In this document: positions 34,331 through 48,670 of the stretch, piece after piece
How positions within the stretch are numbered: position 1 is the first letter of the stretch
How the letters are laid out: every line of letters begins with the position of its first letter
Assembly (NCBI GenBank): GCA_933207985.1
Contig: OW240913.1
Coordinates: 329,169,960-329,233,959 of the forward strand
From: Pelobates cultripes
Taxonomy: Eukaryota; Chordata; Amphibia; Anura; Pelobatidae
Direction: 5' to 3'
DNA length: 64,000 nucleotides
The notes under the pieces: generated by a model
What the model was told of the DNA's origin: nothing
What the model saw: the letters and a program-made list of their open reading frames with translations, nothing else
Database searches by the model: none
Program-made: the position numbers and the translations under genes

Positions 34331-34398
34331 TATTGTAAAGCACTACGGAATCTGTTGGCGCTTTATAAATGGCAATAATAATAATAATTATAATAATA
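34331..34398 (+). mobile_element. L2-like LINE 3' tail with (AAT)n
   Basis: TTGTAAAGCACTACGGAATC, then GTTGGCGCTTTATAAATGGC and an AATAAT run. This is the conserved tail arrangement of L2-type retrotransposons and of SINEs that borrow it. Confidence 0.5.
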
Positions 34399-34514
34399 TC
34401 ATAGAACCTATACAATTTATATTCTTATGGAAAAGCCTCACAAGACAAGAGACTTATCATGTTAATGGATACTGGGTGATGCTTTAGAATACCTTACAAG
34501 GCGTAATCTTTGTG

Positions 34515-35145
34515 TTATAGTATTTTGAGAGGCAGTAGGATTCTCATGAATGTTCCTTAAGGGTAACTTGCAGGCCCCCCATGACAGTATCTTACTTTCA
34601 ATTTTTCTTTATATAACATTACTTTAGTGGGCAGTACTCTTTATATAACACTTCCTTAGTGGGTAGTACTCTTCATAGGACAGTAACTTAGTGGGCAGTA
34701 GTCTTCATATTACAGTGCCTCGGTGGCCAGAAGGCTTTATGTGACACTTTCTTAGAGGGCTGTAGTCTTCCTTTGACAGCACCCATATGATCAGTAGGAT
34801 TCTCATGACGGTACCTTAGTGGACACTAGGCTACTCATGACAGTACCCTAAAGGGGCAGTACGATTCTTATAATAGTAGCTTCCTGAACAGTACAATTCC
34901 AATGACAGTGCCTTACCTGGAAGTAAGATTTTAATGACATTACTTTACTAAGCAATACGGTTCTTGTAAGAGTAACTTACTGGACAGTAAACCTCTCAAT
35001 CCTTAATTGTCATCAAACTTTAATTGTAAAAATACTTTGCAGGGCAGAAGGATTCTCATAAGATCGTCACACTGGCCAGAGACACACTGGGCAGAGACAT
35101 CATCTTGCTGGACAATGTTCTGACAGCACCTTGGTGGTCAGGATT
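34515..35145. repeat. Decayed 32-bp minisatellite, at least 12 units
   Basis: Units of about 32 bp follow the pattern ACAGTA.CTTAGTGGGCAGTA, then a G/C..TTCTCATG-like end. Clear consecutive units begin at about 34616, 34648, 34680, 34712, 34744 and 34776, exactly 32 bp apart. Earlier and later units are more diverged or have small indels. The array ends just before the foldback at 35151 and lies about 400 bp before the next exon. Confidence 0.8.
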
Positions 35146-35150
35146 TACAG

Positions 35151-35362
35151 TGCTCCTCACCCTCTCCTCAAGGCACACCTAACAGTCCAGGATTGAGAGA
35201 TTACCCAAATGTGTCTAAGGTGTTAACAAAAAAACAAAAAAACTAAAAACACCTTAGACTCTAAGATGTTTTTTTTTTCTTTTTCTAAATACCTTAGACA
35301 CACCTGGGTAATCCCTAAATCCTGGACTGTTAGGTGTGTCTTGAGGAGACAGTTGAGGAGCA
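35151..35362. mobile_element. 212-bp foldback element next to exon acceptor
   Basis: The left arm (35151-35224) and right arm (35289-35362) are inverted copies sharing CACACCTAACAGTCCAGGAT. They run from TGCTCCTCA at the left edge to TGAGGAGCA at the right edge, with roughly eight differences and one small indel over about 72 bp. The spacer is A/T-rich. There is no coding capacity. It lies 181 bp upstream of the esrrg exon at 35544. Confidence 0.85.
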
Positions 35363-35521
35363 TTGAGGATTACGACAGCATGATTTCATTAATGTAAAAA
35401 ACAAACAAACATGTGCTGTGAGCATCTTCACTAACAATTCCTCTTTCTTTTTAATGATATTTTGCATCCCAAATAGATTTAATTACAGTATTTTAATTCT
35501 GTTGACTTTGGCATTTCTTAA

Positions 35522-36837
<1,316 letters not shown>

Positions 36838-37297
36838 TTAAAGGAACTCTTTACTCTATATTCCTAACACTAACATGTTACTCTTACTGCGCGGCCCCAC
36901 CCCACAGCTATGTAAAGGGTTAAATAGCCCTTTATTCACTTACCTGTTTCCAGTACCAATGTCCCTCAGTTGTACTCCATCTCCTCTGGCGTCAGCCGAT
37001 AGGGGCACCTAATGTGCATGTGTGGTGAACGCATTAGGCCTTCCCCATAGGAAAACATTGGGGTTTTGCTTGACGCTGGATGTCCTCATGCAGAGCGTGA
37101 GCATGGCCGGTGTTGTTTCACTGATTCAAACTCTGTGAAACTTCAGGAAGCGCCTTTAGTGGTTTCTAGTAGATAGTCACTAGAGGCAGTCTTAGAACTG
37201 CAATGTTTTACAGTGCAGGGCTTAGAGGAACAGGGACACTGCACCCAGAACACTTCAGTGAGATGAAGTGGTCTGAGTGTTATTGTGTTCCTTTTAA
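36838..37297. mobile_element. T2-type MITE, about 460 bp
   Basis: TTAAAGGAAC at 36838 is paired with GTTCCTTTTAA ending at 37297. The interior carries CAGACCACTTC-like words in inverted form (AGTGGTCTGAGTG) common to the family. Confidence 0.7.
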
Positions 37298-37359
37298 GAT
37301 GATAACGCTATTCACACGGAAGGCCTTATTAACCCTTTAAGTGTGCAGGATACACAGGG

Positions 37360-38062
37360 CACTTTATTCACTAAACTAGGCATATATTAGGTCAAAACAG
37401 TCAAATTGGAAACATTTTGTTGTGTATTTATCCAGCTTGGATGTTTTGGCCTTAAATTTGCAATTTCCTTCTTAATTTTGCACAATTTTCAGTTTAATTA
37501 ATTAACTCTCACGTGTTTTCTTGCAATATGTTATGACCAGTTCTGAGACTAAGGGTTAATGCATATACTGGCAGATTCAGTCAATGTACTCTTTTAGGAG
37601 GAGCTGTGAAAACCCATCCAAGTTCTGTCCTTGTGGGCCAGTTTAAGACCAGTCACAACAAAATTAATTATATTTATTATGTGTCAGTTACAGTAAGTCT
37701 TAAAAATGTGGGTCTTTAGAGACTGATTTAAATAGGTTTGGTTTAATAGACATTGTTAAAATCAATTGATATTCATTTGCATAGCTATGTTGGTAATAAA
37801 CCTATGCTAACCTGCAGGGCAACTGCTTCACGTCTGCTTATAACTAACAGAGGAGGCTTGTTCGCTAAACAGTAAATTGAGGGAAATGTGTACCACATTA
37901 CAATCTAAAGTCCATAATAATTGAACTGGCAAGATAACTCTTTACTTCAGTTATTTTCCAGACTTGAATATATGACTTTTACTTATTTGAATATACGACT
38001 TCATTTTTTTTAAATTCAGTTTTCGATTTGCCCCAGTTCACTGTTTAGTGTATAACCCCCTA
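37360..38062. mobile_element. Foldback-family element, about 700 bp
   Basis: TTATTCACTAAAC at 37364-37376 is mirrored by GTTTAGTGTATAA at 38043-38055, flanked by CTAG-containing sequence. The inner sequence is not fully self-complementary, so this may be two adjacent copies or one copy with an insertion. Confidence 0.4.
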
Positions 38063-40949
38063 GTGTTTCAGTTATGGCAAACTGGGCTTGTGACTTGGCA
38101 CTCTGCCAGAGGGAGTCTCATGCAACATCTTTCTGCAGCCGTGACGGAGGGGATGTATATAGCGGGCATTATATGCCCTTATGTGCTCCCCTCTTGTAGT
38201 TCACTTCTGCTCCACAGATGATCTTGCTCGGTTTGTGAAAAAGTATTAAATTAAATAATAATGATTAAATATAAAATACATGGAAAAATTAGTTATATAT
38301 ATATATATATATATATATAATCAGCACTTTGTGTTCCTTTATATATACCACCATACCCTTTTTGCTTTTTGCTTTCTCTATAGCAAACCAGTAACCAAAC
38401 TCATGCTGATGATTTGCATTAACAATGAAACATGAAGCATGAGTGATTCACTGGTTTTGCATCTTTTCCTAAGTTGTGTTTTCAAGCTGTTGTATACAGC
38501 AAACACAGACTAAAAGGAATCCAGGTTTAAAATGGAATGAGGCAAAAATGTGATTCTTTGTTAAACTAATTTGCATATGCCCACCCAGAATCCTTTGCGG
38601 TTGTAACATCACTGCCGATTTGGGATATCTGTGGGAAAAGCAAGTCTTATGGCTTGGCTGGTGTGCAGATTTTTGTTTAACATTGTATTAACTATTATAT
38701 ATAAATACATACACACACACAAACATGCACACGCACACACGCGGTATGATTGCTGGATATGTTTTTGTATGAGTGTAATCAGAGAAAACCTAAAGCTAGA
38801 TGCACGCCTACATACAGTGCATAAACGCACACAATCACGCACACACGTATTTTACATTTTTTAGCTATTTATTCCTTGAGAAAGCACTATTGAACCTACA
38901 TAAACACTATCAACCCATGCATATATAATAACTGTCAGTGAAGAATAATAAAGATGTTTTGAAAGCTTTGCTGAATCAGCCAGGTTTGCGAGAAGACGTA
39001 CGTTAGTACAGATTTTGCTTTTCTTACTCCTGGGGGTAAGGATATTCTTCAGCTTCTTCTCAGTAAATTTTAGCCGGCATTGAACTGGAAGTGAATACTG
39101 CATCTTAAAATCCACCTTTTTTCCCTCGACCCAGCTTCCAGACCCATGCATTGTGCCTGAGATCATGCTGCTGTAAATCTATTCAAATGGAAACCTGTTC
39201 AATTCAATTACCAGGCTGTAATAAAATTTGCTGCTTCCACCTCCATGTTGGTCACAGTCCTGTGTACATGCGGATGGCACAGCGGGTATCCAAATTGACA
39301 GTTTAAATCTATTTAGAAGAAAACATAGAGTTGCAGAATATGAAATAAACTCAGAATTTTGGATATCTGTGGCTAGAAAATGTCAGTCTGATGCCACATG
39401 GTTTTTAATTTTAGGAATATCCTACTTAGTTTTTCCTCTTAGCTTTAAGAGTGATTTACGAAAGTCATAAATACAGACTAACAAGATATTTTATTTCTCA
39501 TGCTGCACCGATTGAAGACATATTATTAATTCAGCGATATGAGGGTTGGCATGGAACACAGACTGTGATGTTACTGTGTGCTTTGTTAGATAGAATTTAG
39601 CAGCTGAGCATTCGGTTAACCCATTACATGCCAGGTGTCACTTTAGTGATGAAGTTTGCATAAGAATTGTATGTGAACTGCAGCTGGAGATTATAAAAAC
39701 AGCTAACGTATTCTCTATATAGGGGCTGAAATAATACTATCTTACTTGCGAAAGTGTTGCAGCAGCATGTTCAGTGTTGCCCCCCCTCACTCCGTTACAC
39801 CCCCCCCCAGTTGTCATTGACACATCGCTAAACTTAACCTTGTTACATTTAGTAACTATAGCTACTTAGGGTCTTGTAAAGCATAACAACATATCAGTCT
39901 GCATATAAGACTTGGAACTACTAAAAGCCTTAAATAAATTAATGTAAGGAAGAGAAAGAAACACCCGTCTCGCCACCTTGTATGAATGTGAGCCCATACG
40001 TCACTTGTATCATATTATAGTACATGTTGCAAAATTTCTTTTTGAGGGGGTTTCTGGACACAGAAACTGCTTAATGCTTATGGGCAGTTCATGAAGGGTG
40101 CTGCTTGTAGTGTCTAGCATTCATATGCTGCAGGGGGGAGTTCACCTAATGAAGGCAGTTTCTTCCAATTAGTGAACTGACTTGCTTCCTGCAAAATCTG
40201 AATTCTACTGCATAGCAGCGCATGTCATAAGCAGCCCATCAACATGACAAGGTGGCATTTGTCCTGGAAATATAAAGGATCTGTTTACAGTTTGATGTTT
40301 AATTACTACTGTAGGTGAGTGATTGACAGCCTTTCGGAACCACTCCAACTATTGAGGAATACTTCTCCCGTTAATCTCTAAGAGGTTAAAATGCTGCATG
40401 TTCACAGTCCGTGCTATAGGTGCTTTGTATCTTCTGTGCAGGATAGGAATGAGCACAGCCACCCTCCCCTATCCCAGTCATTGATTAAGTTATACTGACT
40501 AGTTAAATGCTGTTGAGAGCTAAAACATTTCAGAATTCATTAGCTGCTGGTGCTTGTCTGAAAGACTAAAGTGAAGGTGAAGTGAACAGAAACCTTAAGA
40601 GGATTATGTGTACAACTCAGATAATGAAAATGATTTACTGTGCAAATGCCCTGCTGCTGGAAAGCAGAGGCCCATACATGTGCTGGTTCTTTCATAAAAA
40701 AAAGTACTGCCATCTTTAATTATTTATTTAGCAGCTCTTACATATATTCTTGTACTTTTGGGACACTTCAGAGGACATCAGCTTTAACCCTTTCAGGGCC
40801 ACAGGGATGTGCTAAAAAGATGCTTTGCATTGTTATTGCCATTCTGGCACTGAAACGGTTAACTCTGTGATGTTTGCTGTGCTCCCCACGGGCAGTGATG
40901 TTCGATGTGCTACTCTGGGATTCTAAACTGCTAAGCCCGCACCTATGTA
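38063..40949. other. Intronic non-coding DNA with microsatellites
   Basis: (AT)n at 38294-38320, CA/CG-rich repeats at 38708-38742, and C-runs near 39780-39810. 38930-39250 is repeat-free and could be conserved. No gene is supported. Confidence 0.45.
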
Positions 40950-41282
40950 TTAAAGGGACACTATGATCACAAAATAACTTTAGCTTAATTAAGAAGTTTT
41001 TGTGGATGGATTATGCCCCTGCAGTGTCATTGCTCAATTATCTGCCATTTAGGAGTTAAATCACTTTGTTTATGCAGCCCTAGGCACTCCTCCCTGCATG
41101 TGACTTACACAGCCTTCCTAAACACTTCCTGTAAAGAGTCATCTAATGTTTATACTTCCTTTATAGCAAATTCTGTTTAATGTATAATTTCTTATCTTCT
41201 GCTCTGTTAATATCTTGCTAGACTCTACAGGAGCCTCCTGTATTTAATTAGAGTTATGCAAGTTCCTAGTGTGTCCCTTTAA
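40950..41282. mobile_element. T2-type MITE, about 333 bp
   Basis: TTAAAGGGACACTATGATCA at 40950 and AGTGTGTCCCTTTAA ending at 41282. Its left half closely matches that of the element at 55691 (CTCAATTATCTGCCATTTAG against CTCAATTCACTGTCATCTAG), so they belong to one subfamily. Confidence 0.8.
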
Positions 41283-44200
41283 GTGATAACATATATAAAT
41301 TGACACAGCCTCAAAGAAAATGCACTTGTCAGTCTGGTGGACTTTTTTTTTTTTATCCACGGATGTGATGACTGTATATCGGTTGTCTACTGTTTAACAC
41401 CTCTCAGAAGGAGCTGGTTAAACTCACTTTTCGTTCTTCTGCTTTGGAGAAAATATTTTGAAGAAAATATTTTGAAGAAAATATTTTGCGTTTCTACTGT
41501 ACATCTTAAGTAATATAATGTCAGTAGGTCAGAGGTTTCTTGAAGTTAATTGGCATTTATTTTTAAATTTCATTGGGTATGCTGGCTCTGTAATAATACC
41601 AGGATTATATACAAACAGAATAGCATTTAAAGGGGAATGACCTCTTAAAAGTATGAGAGCTTAAAATAGCAGACATACTACAATTCTACGAAACATGAGT
41701 GGGTCTACATTTATATCTTGCCTCCGGTAGGTTCAAATACAACAGGAACATTCTTCAAAATAATATAGGTATCTAGCTCCATCCCATTAATCTAGTGGTA
41801 TCTTTGGTAACAGTCTTCTTATTCATTATAACATTAAAGAGGCAGTTCCACCTGACAGTCTAGTCTCCTTTTTATGCATTGTAGAGGTAATTAATTTAAA
41901 CTCATTAAAAAATGAGTGTTAAGATCCATGCCTTTACATATCCTTTGTTTCATGAAAACCTCCAGGATCAGTAGTTTTTGCTTTGTATTTTACAGAGACT
42001 AGGAAGCGGCTAAGATGTCTCAGCCAATCCGGGAATGACAATGTTTTCATTGCAGGATTAACACGTCAGGAAGACAGCCACTTGATCTGTAATAGATCAA
42101 ATGACTCTCCTGGAGGATATTTGATTGGGGCAGAGTTGTAAACCAGCTCAGAGTAGCAAAGATGTTCTGAGTAAGACATCCAATGTCAACATAGATATTG
42201 CACAATATACAGATACCATAAATCATATTGCGATCATTGTAACAAATAACATAAATGCACATCAGTGCTCGTAAATGCAAAGTCTAATGTGTGTCCTGAA
42301 TTGGAGAATGACGTGTAAAATATTAAATGTACGCCATATTTATAATAAATTACATCAACGGATACATGCTAATGCGTTGTCTTACTAAACGTAAATTGAC
42401 ATTTATGGGAGACAATATAATATACGGATAAGTATAAATAGGGAATTTGTGTATGAATTCTAAGCTATATAATATTGTATAAAATAAATCATTTAAAATG
42501 AGGATTTGTTTTTAGTACAGAGGATATGGCTATACCACTTTATTGACCGGCTAAAGGTATATTAAATAATATTCAGTGGGATTGAAAACATTCTTGTAAT
42601 GATATGCTATTTCTCTTTCCATTGTTAGAAAAAGTCATTCCTCCCACCCCCCAAAGGATCAGAGGATACAGTTAATGTGGATACATAACCCTGCTTACAC
42701 TGCAATTCCATTAAAAGTTAATCATATTTTATGATGAAAAAAATAATAATTTGAGCCCAGTTGAAGGCTTTTATCGAGCATCTTCATTTGTCAACGCTTT
42801 TTTTTTTTTTTTTTGAGGTTTCGTGTGTAATGCTGGCGTTTGTCTAATTTACAGGAACGTTATTATCCTGCCTTCTAATGTGCTGTAGACATTGAATGAG
42901 AGGATATATCCTTTAGGTGGAAATGTGTGAAGATTTTCTTAAATCTTCTGAAGCCCAGGTGACAGCGGTATAATTGATAAGGGGAGGTGGATGCAAACCT
43001 GAAAGATGTAGGCCAGAGTTTGGTATGGCATTTGTTCCCATGAGTGTGCAGACAAATAGCTGTCCTTTGTTCCAGCTCTCTACCACCCATAAGCACATAT
43101 ATCAACATGGCACTGCCATTTGTTGCAAAATGCTTGAATTTAATATAAATAGGCCTTGTGGTACATTTAAATAAGGGTCATATCCAAAGTGCTTCAGGGC
43201 TTTCATATGTTTGTGTCAAAAAAATATGTGAACATATATTGCAGTCTTGTATGTATTGTAATGTGTTGTGTTTTACTGACACAATAAATAAAATAGCAAT
43301 ACTGTATTTTTTGTTTATGCATTGTGCTAGCTAACTTGCTGATTGATGCATAAATCCCAGCTTGTTTGTTTGTTTATACTTTGACGAGGCGGATCATGCA
43401 TGCACACCTGAAATGGATTCTTTCTTAAACCTGGGGGAAACTTCGACGATTATATTCTCGTGTATAATGAAAAAAATACTGACAAAAAGGACCAAAATTA
43501 TTTTTGAAACAGTGTTGCTTAATTTAATGTTTTATAAGCAATACTGTTTTTGTTTATTGTTTGCTAATGATACTATAATTCCCTTATCCTTGCACTTATT
43601 GCCATTTTAATAAACAGATTATAGGATTTTTAACAAATGTATCTGTAGGTCAAAGGGAATTCATATATTGGAGCAGGTTAAAGTCTTTCATTTAAGGTGG
43701 TACCTGCCTTAAAAATACTGTGGAGTGTTACTCCTATCACTCTTGACTGCTCTTGGTGTTGAACTGATGAGGTTCATATACCCCCTAACTATAACTACCT
43801 GTAATGTTAGAGATCCCTACAATTTAACCCCTAATCTTTCCTTCGCAGCGTTGTTACAAATGGCGCTATCAAAAGTAGGGTATTGTTTCTTTATAGAAAT
43901 GCCAACATTTAAAATTAGATGACTTTTGAATTCAGTACAATATTGAACCAATATCATCTGTATATATTATATCAGCTGATTGGAATAATGTAGAATTGTG
44001 TAGCGTGCTCTGGATATCTCTGAATTTAAAGATGCTATTGTCTCACACTTAAAGGGTTAAATGGTCTGTGCTGTGGTAACAGGATGGGGGGAAAGAAATA
44101 GTCATCATATATTTCTTCCTCATGTATCTATATATTTGCAGTGAGGGTAGAGGGCCATAACTCATGATAGGTGCAGATTCAATGAGTTTTGAAGCCACGC

Positions 44201-46734
44201 CTTCTGCCCTGTGAATTATGATCTGCCTGCAAATCATTTATAATCCACCGTCCACTGCTCATGTTTTGTAAATGACATATGGCTTAAAGTTTAACTGTCT
44301 GCACTAAATTAATTAAAAAAGAAAGATCAAAACAACCCCTTCAACAGCATTAAATAAATTAATTTATAAACAATACCACGCTTAAAGATATAGTATAGAT
44401 AAAGTGATACATAAAATTAAACATCATTCTTTTGTATCCTATTTTTTTTTTTTTTTCAAACAGTTTAATAGCTTATGAAATACTGGTTTTTAATCATGCT
44501 CTCCACATGGAAAATTATTGCAAATTATATCCCCCTAGCTGTTGTTTGTACAACGGTTTGGCGTTACTGCGTTTGAAAGATAATAAATTGGTTTGATACC
44601 TCTTGGCTGTCAGATGTACTTTTGAATGTGCACGTTTCGAGGACATGTCATTTTTACTTGCTGATGGAAGCCAATAAAATGGGCTGCTCTTTTGTATATA
44701 GCATTGGTATGCTGCAAGAGGTTAATCTTTTGCTTTTTGAGAATCAATGCTATATATCAGAACTTTTTCTGTCATGTTTACTGTTTAAGGATCCCATTAA
44801 CAATGAAAGGGCAGCATTAAACTTGGCAACTCTGGGTTGGCCAAACTAAGATGTCTAACCTGTACAGCGAGGCGTCTGTCATTTTGTAACTTCTTATCAG
44901 AGTCCCTCTTAGCTAGTGCGATATTGGGACAATTGGTATAACGCGATGCTATTAGTTTTCAAGGTGCTCAGAGTGATCAATAGAGGTTCTTGGTGACACA
45001 TGTACATCATTTGCTGAAAAGGTGAAAAATTATAATGAAGTAAAGGCTTTATTAATTCAATTTGAAATCCGTTGTTTAACAAATTAATAATTTGTCATGT
45101 AATCAAAGAATTGCCTGACACTAGGTAATGATTCGATCTGACAGAGACACTTTATTATAGGAAGAATGGGAAGGTGCGTTATAAGAAGTGTCTCTGGCAT
45201 CTGCAATCTATGGACTATTGATATACAGAATACATACTGAATCATTTTAAATATAATTTGTATTGGTATGTATTTTATCGCAAGTTATTGCATGTGATAT
45301 GCATTATTATAACTGGAAAATCAGTAGGTTTTATTGACTATACTGTATATATATATATATACACACACTAAATTAGTGAATTTATTTTTAAAATGTTAAC
45401 TTTTTTTTGCAGACTGGCTGAGATTCTACATATTTTGACACCTAATCGAAACACAGTTTAACCTTACTGTTATTATCTAATCACTATAATCCTTTATCTT
45501 CAGATTTGAATTATTACACTATTATTTTTCCACAATTTTGTGATAGTCCCAACCACGTTGTCTCTGCGCCCACTATACTTCATAGCTTTAATTTTTGTAT
45601 CTCCTTACTGCACTCTTTTTAGATGTTTTCTAAATTTCTCTTGCCCCTATCGCATTCTGCAGGAGCTCAATAAAAACAAAAAAGGAAACCGAAGTCCATT
45701 ACAGGTTTCAATAAAGTAGATAGAAGATGCAGGTAGTGCAATAGTACAATGTGTATATTTTCTTTATATAGAGATAACAGGTATACTCAGCACTTTACAG
45801 CTCACATATCAGTAACTGGCAAGCAATGTACGGTAGTTATATATTGTATGCCTATTTTATTTATACAGAGCTAACAGGCATAATTAGAATTTTATAGTTT
45901 ACATTACAGTAGATTAAAGATACAGGGTGTGCAGTAGTTATTAACCTACGTATGTATGTATATATAATATATTTGTAACATTAATGGCTGCCATGTTGTA
46001 ACTGTCCATTTGGTTTTGGTTTTAATGAACAATAGAAATATCTTTGCCAGTAAATAACGCACAATATTCATATGTCATATTAAATAATTATGAGGATCTA
46101 AAATGCTTTGATGTCCATATTTCATGCAGCTTCTACTAACCGTCTCTTCGTATTTAGTACTTATTTTATTTAACCTTGTCTTCATTAAAACTTGTATTTT
46201 CTATCTGTTAAAAGCCTGCTGTGCTTATCACAATATGACAGTTACTTATTGATCTGAAGACCAAACACATCATAACCTTATTGTAAATATTTTGTCTGCA
46301 TATTTTCACACTTATTCATGATCAAAGAGCAATTAAGATAGTTATTATGAAGCGTTCTAAAACACAGCTTGCTAATGAAGCAAACAGACTCAGCGACACA
46401 GGGGTAGATGATGTGGATGTTACAAATGCAGTAATTTCTCTCTGGGGAGAAACACTCTAGAAGGAGACATTTAAACTGCTCGCAGCTCAGCCCATATTTT
46501 TCCATTTTGCATTCATTATTTTGTCTCTCTTAAATTTGTTTAAGTCTTCTCCTGATAAAATAGTCCCCCCCCCCCCTTCCTTTCCCAGATTGAAACAGTC
46601 TTTCCAGGGGACCTGGAGACACGTGTTCATTGAGATTTCTTAATTAGGATTTTTACAATCTGACAAAATATAAGATACAAGAAAATGGAAAGCTAAATCA
46701 AGATTAACTCCTTGGCTGCTTGATGGATCTAGTC
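41283..46734. other. Intronic non-coding DNA
   Basis: No gene is supported. A GAAAATATTTTGAA unit of 14 bp is repeated three times at about 41450-41488. (AT)n/(AC)n lies at 45345-45368. T-runs lie near 42798-42815 and 44442-44456. Confidence 0.45.
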
Positions 46735-46840
46735 CAGGGATAGGCGAAAGGCAGATCCTCAACTGTTCTAAAACAACAACTCCCAATATGATGGCAAAGA
46801 GTAATAAGAATTGTAGTTGTAAAATATATGGGTCTCTACG
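46735..46840. mobile_element. Small foldback with ACAACTCCCA core
   Basis: CCAGGGATAGGCGAA leads into ACAACAACTCCCAATATGATG on the left, shortened to its core, and the right arm has AAGAATTGTAGTTGT. It belongs to the same broad family as the element at 7025. Confidence 0.5.
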
Positions 46841-47469
46841 CCATTGCCACCCCTACTTGAGCACCATTACAGATATTCATGTCTGATATCCTGAGGGTTA
46901 GAGTCAGACTCTATCTCTAAGTATTCTTAAACAAAGTTACCAAAGAGCTGATTAATAGTTCTTTTTTTTCCCAGAAGTGGGGTGTCTACTATGAATATCC
47001 AAATAGTCTCAAAGAGACTGTCTCCTAAGAGTTAAGGATTCCATCTAGCTGAGACCACTTAGTACATCTCTCTGAGACCACTTAATTCCTTATACTCTCA
47101 CTCCCTTATATCTGATTTCAAAAAGATACGTCAAACCTTAAACAGGCAAATGCAAGCAGTGCTGACTCCATTTTTTAAAGGACTTCAAACTTACCTAGGC
47201 ACTTTTCAGGCATATTGGATAACCGGTAATTATTTTCTTTATTTCATCTCTAAACAGCCACACTGCAGAAACCTAACTCTCTGTCTTAAAGTAGAGATCT
47301 TATAACACCGTTCTCGTACTTAAGGTATTGGAAACTTCGATAAGTCACTTGCTGCAGTGTTGGCAAGCACAAAAAGCCAGGGTGCATTTTAACGGACTTC
47401 ATTCTTTAATTACAGTGTGAGGATAAAACGCACAATCAATTTATACTCTTTCCCAATATTTCCTAATAT
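46841..47469. other. Intronic non-coding DNA
   Basis: No gene is seen. Short imperfect duplications such as GAGACCACTTA occur at about 47052 and 47082. Confidence 0.35.
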
Positions 47470-47938
47470 TTAAAGGGACACTGTAGTCACAATAAACATT
47501 TCATCTCTTTGAATTGGTTACAGTGCCTGAAGTACCCTGGCACCGTCCCTACATTCAGTGTTGCACCATGTTCGTGCAGTATGCCACAAAATAAGAGTCC
47601 CTGGCCACCCACAGTCCGGCCCCTTCTGTATGTGTAGCTAAGGCAGAGATTACACACTTCCTTGTTGTCATACCCATTCATACCGTCAGTTGGAGCTCTG
47701 ACAGGCTAAAAGCAGTCAGCTGACACTCTCAGCTGCCCATTGCTGCTCAGGGCAATACTTCTTTATTAGCCAAAGCAGCACAGAGGGGATGGACTGCCGA
47801 GGACTCTTGTTTAGCATTAAAACCTTAAAACATTAAAAACTGTTTAATGTTAAAAGAAATGGTGGTACCAGGGGATTCCAGACACTATAACCAGTTTAAT
47901 GAGATGAAGCAGATACAGGGCCTACGGTGTCCCTTTAA
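47470..47938. mobile_element. T2-type MITE, about 469 bp
   Basis: TTAAAGGGACACTGTAGTCA at 47470 and CGGTGTCCCTTTAA ending at 47938, with TTAA at both borders. Confidence 0.8.
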
Positions 47939-48354
47939 CAGAACTGTTTATTCACTAAAAGTACAGATTTTACAAATGACTTGCATACTTGCAAATATCC
48001 CTCTGAAGTGAGGACTTGTGGCGCGTATTCTCTAAGCCAGTATTTGTGGTAGATTGATAAAGACAATACAAATCACAGGCCAAAACAGGCAGATGGGAAG
48101 AATTCCACTTCTGAAAGTTAATAGTCTACCCATTTAATTTTGGAAATCAAAGAGTTAAATGGCCACCTCCACATTCTTCTATCCAGAAATGATTTGCCCA
48201 GAGACACCCTCTTCCCCCAATTGGCACATAATAAACCAAGACTAGATGTGTTCTTTTACCTTTCTTACAAATGGTAATTAGAATGCTTTTAAAGCTGAAA
48301 CAAAGTTATAGTTAATTCCTTTGTACTTTCGCTGTTACAAGATGCTTTTATAGA
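47939..48354. other. Intronic non-coding DNA
   Basis: Begins with GTTTATTCACTAAAAG, a possible foldback-family end. Otherwise unremarkable. Confidence 0.35.
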
Positions 48355-48670
48355 CGTGCCAGCAATTGGCAACGTGAGTTCGGCAGAGAAGTGCTCAGGC
48401 AACACCTGAATTAGCTGCATCCCGCCAGCCTCGGCAAGCCTACTGAGTGCATCTGTCCTGCTCACACCTTGCTCACGCTGTCTCCTCTGCAGGCTCTCCC
48501 ATTCTACTGACTTAGAGCATAAATCATCCAGCTGTCAGGCGCTCTGGCTGCCTGGATTATGCAATGCCTGCCTTCATTTGGAGATGGTGTGAACAGGAGA
48601 TTGCTGCAAATGGTCTGAATTCATTTTAATGTTGTTAGAAGACTCCCACAGCTTTAATGAGGAATCTAGG
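48355..48670. other. Candidate conserved non-coding element
   Basis: A more GC-balanced, repeat-free 300-bp stretch in an A/T-rich intron, with CAGCTGTCAGGCGCTCTGGC, GGATTATGCAATGCCTGCC and TTCATTTTAATG words. This could be an enhancer. There is no coding frame of note across it, and no alignment supports the idea. Confidence 0.25.

Noticed and set aside
34515..35145. Regularly spaced repeats resembling a CRISPR array.
   Set aside because: The units are contiguous and diverged with no unique spacers, and the genome is vertebrate. It is a minisatellite.
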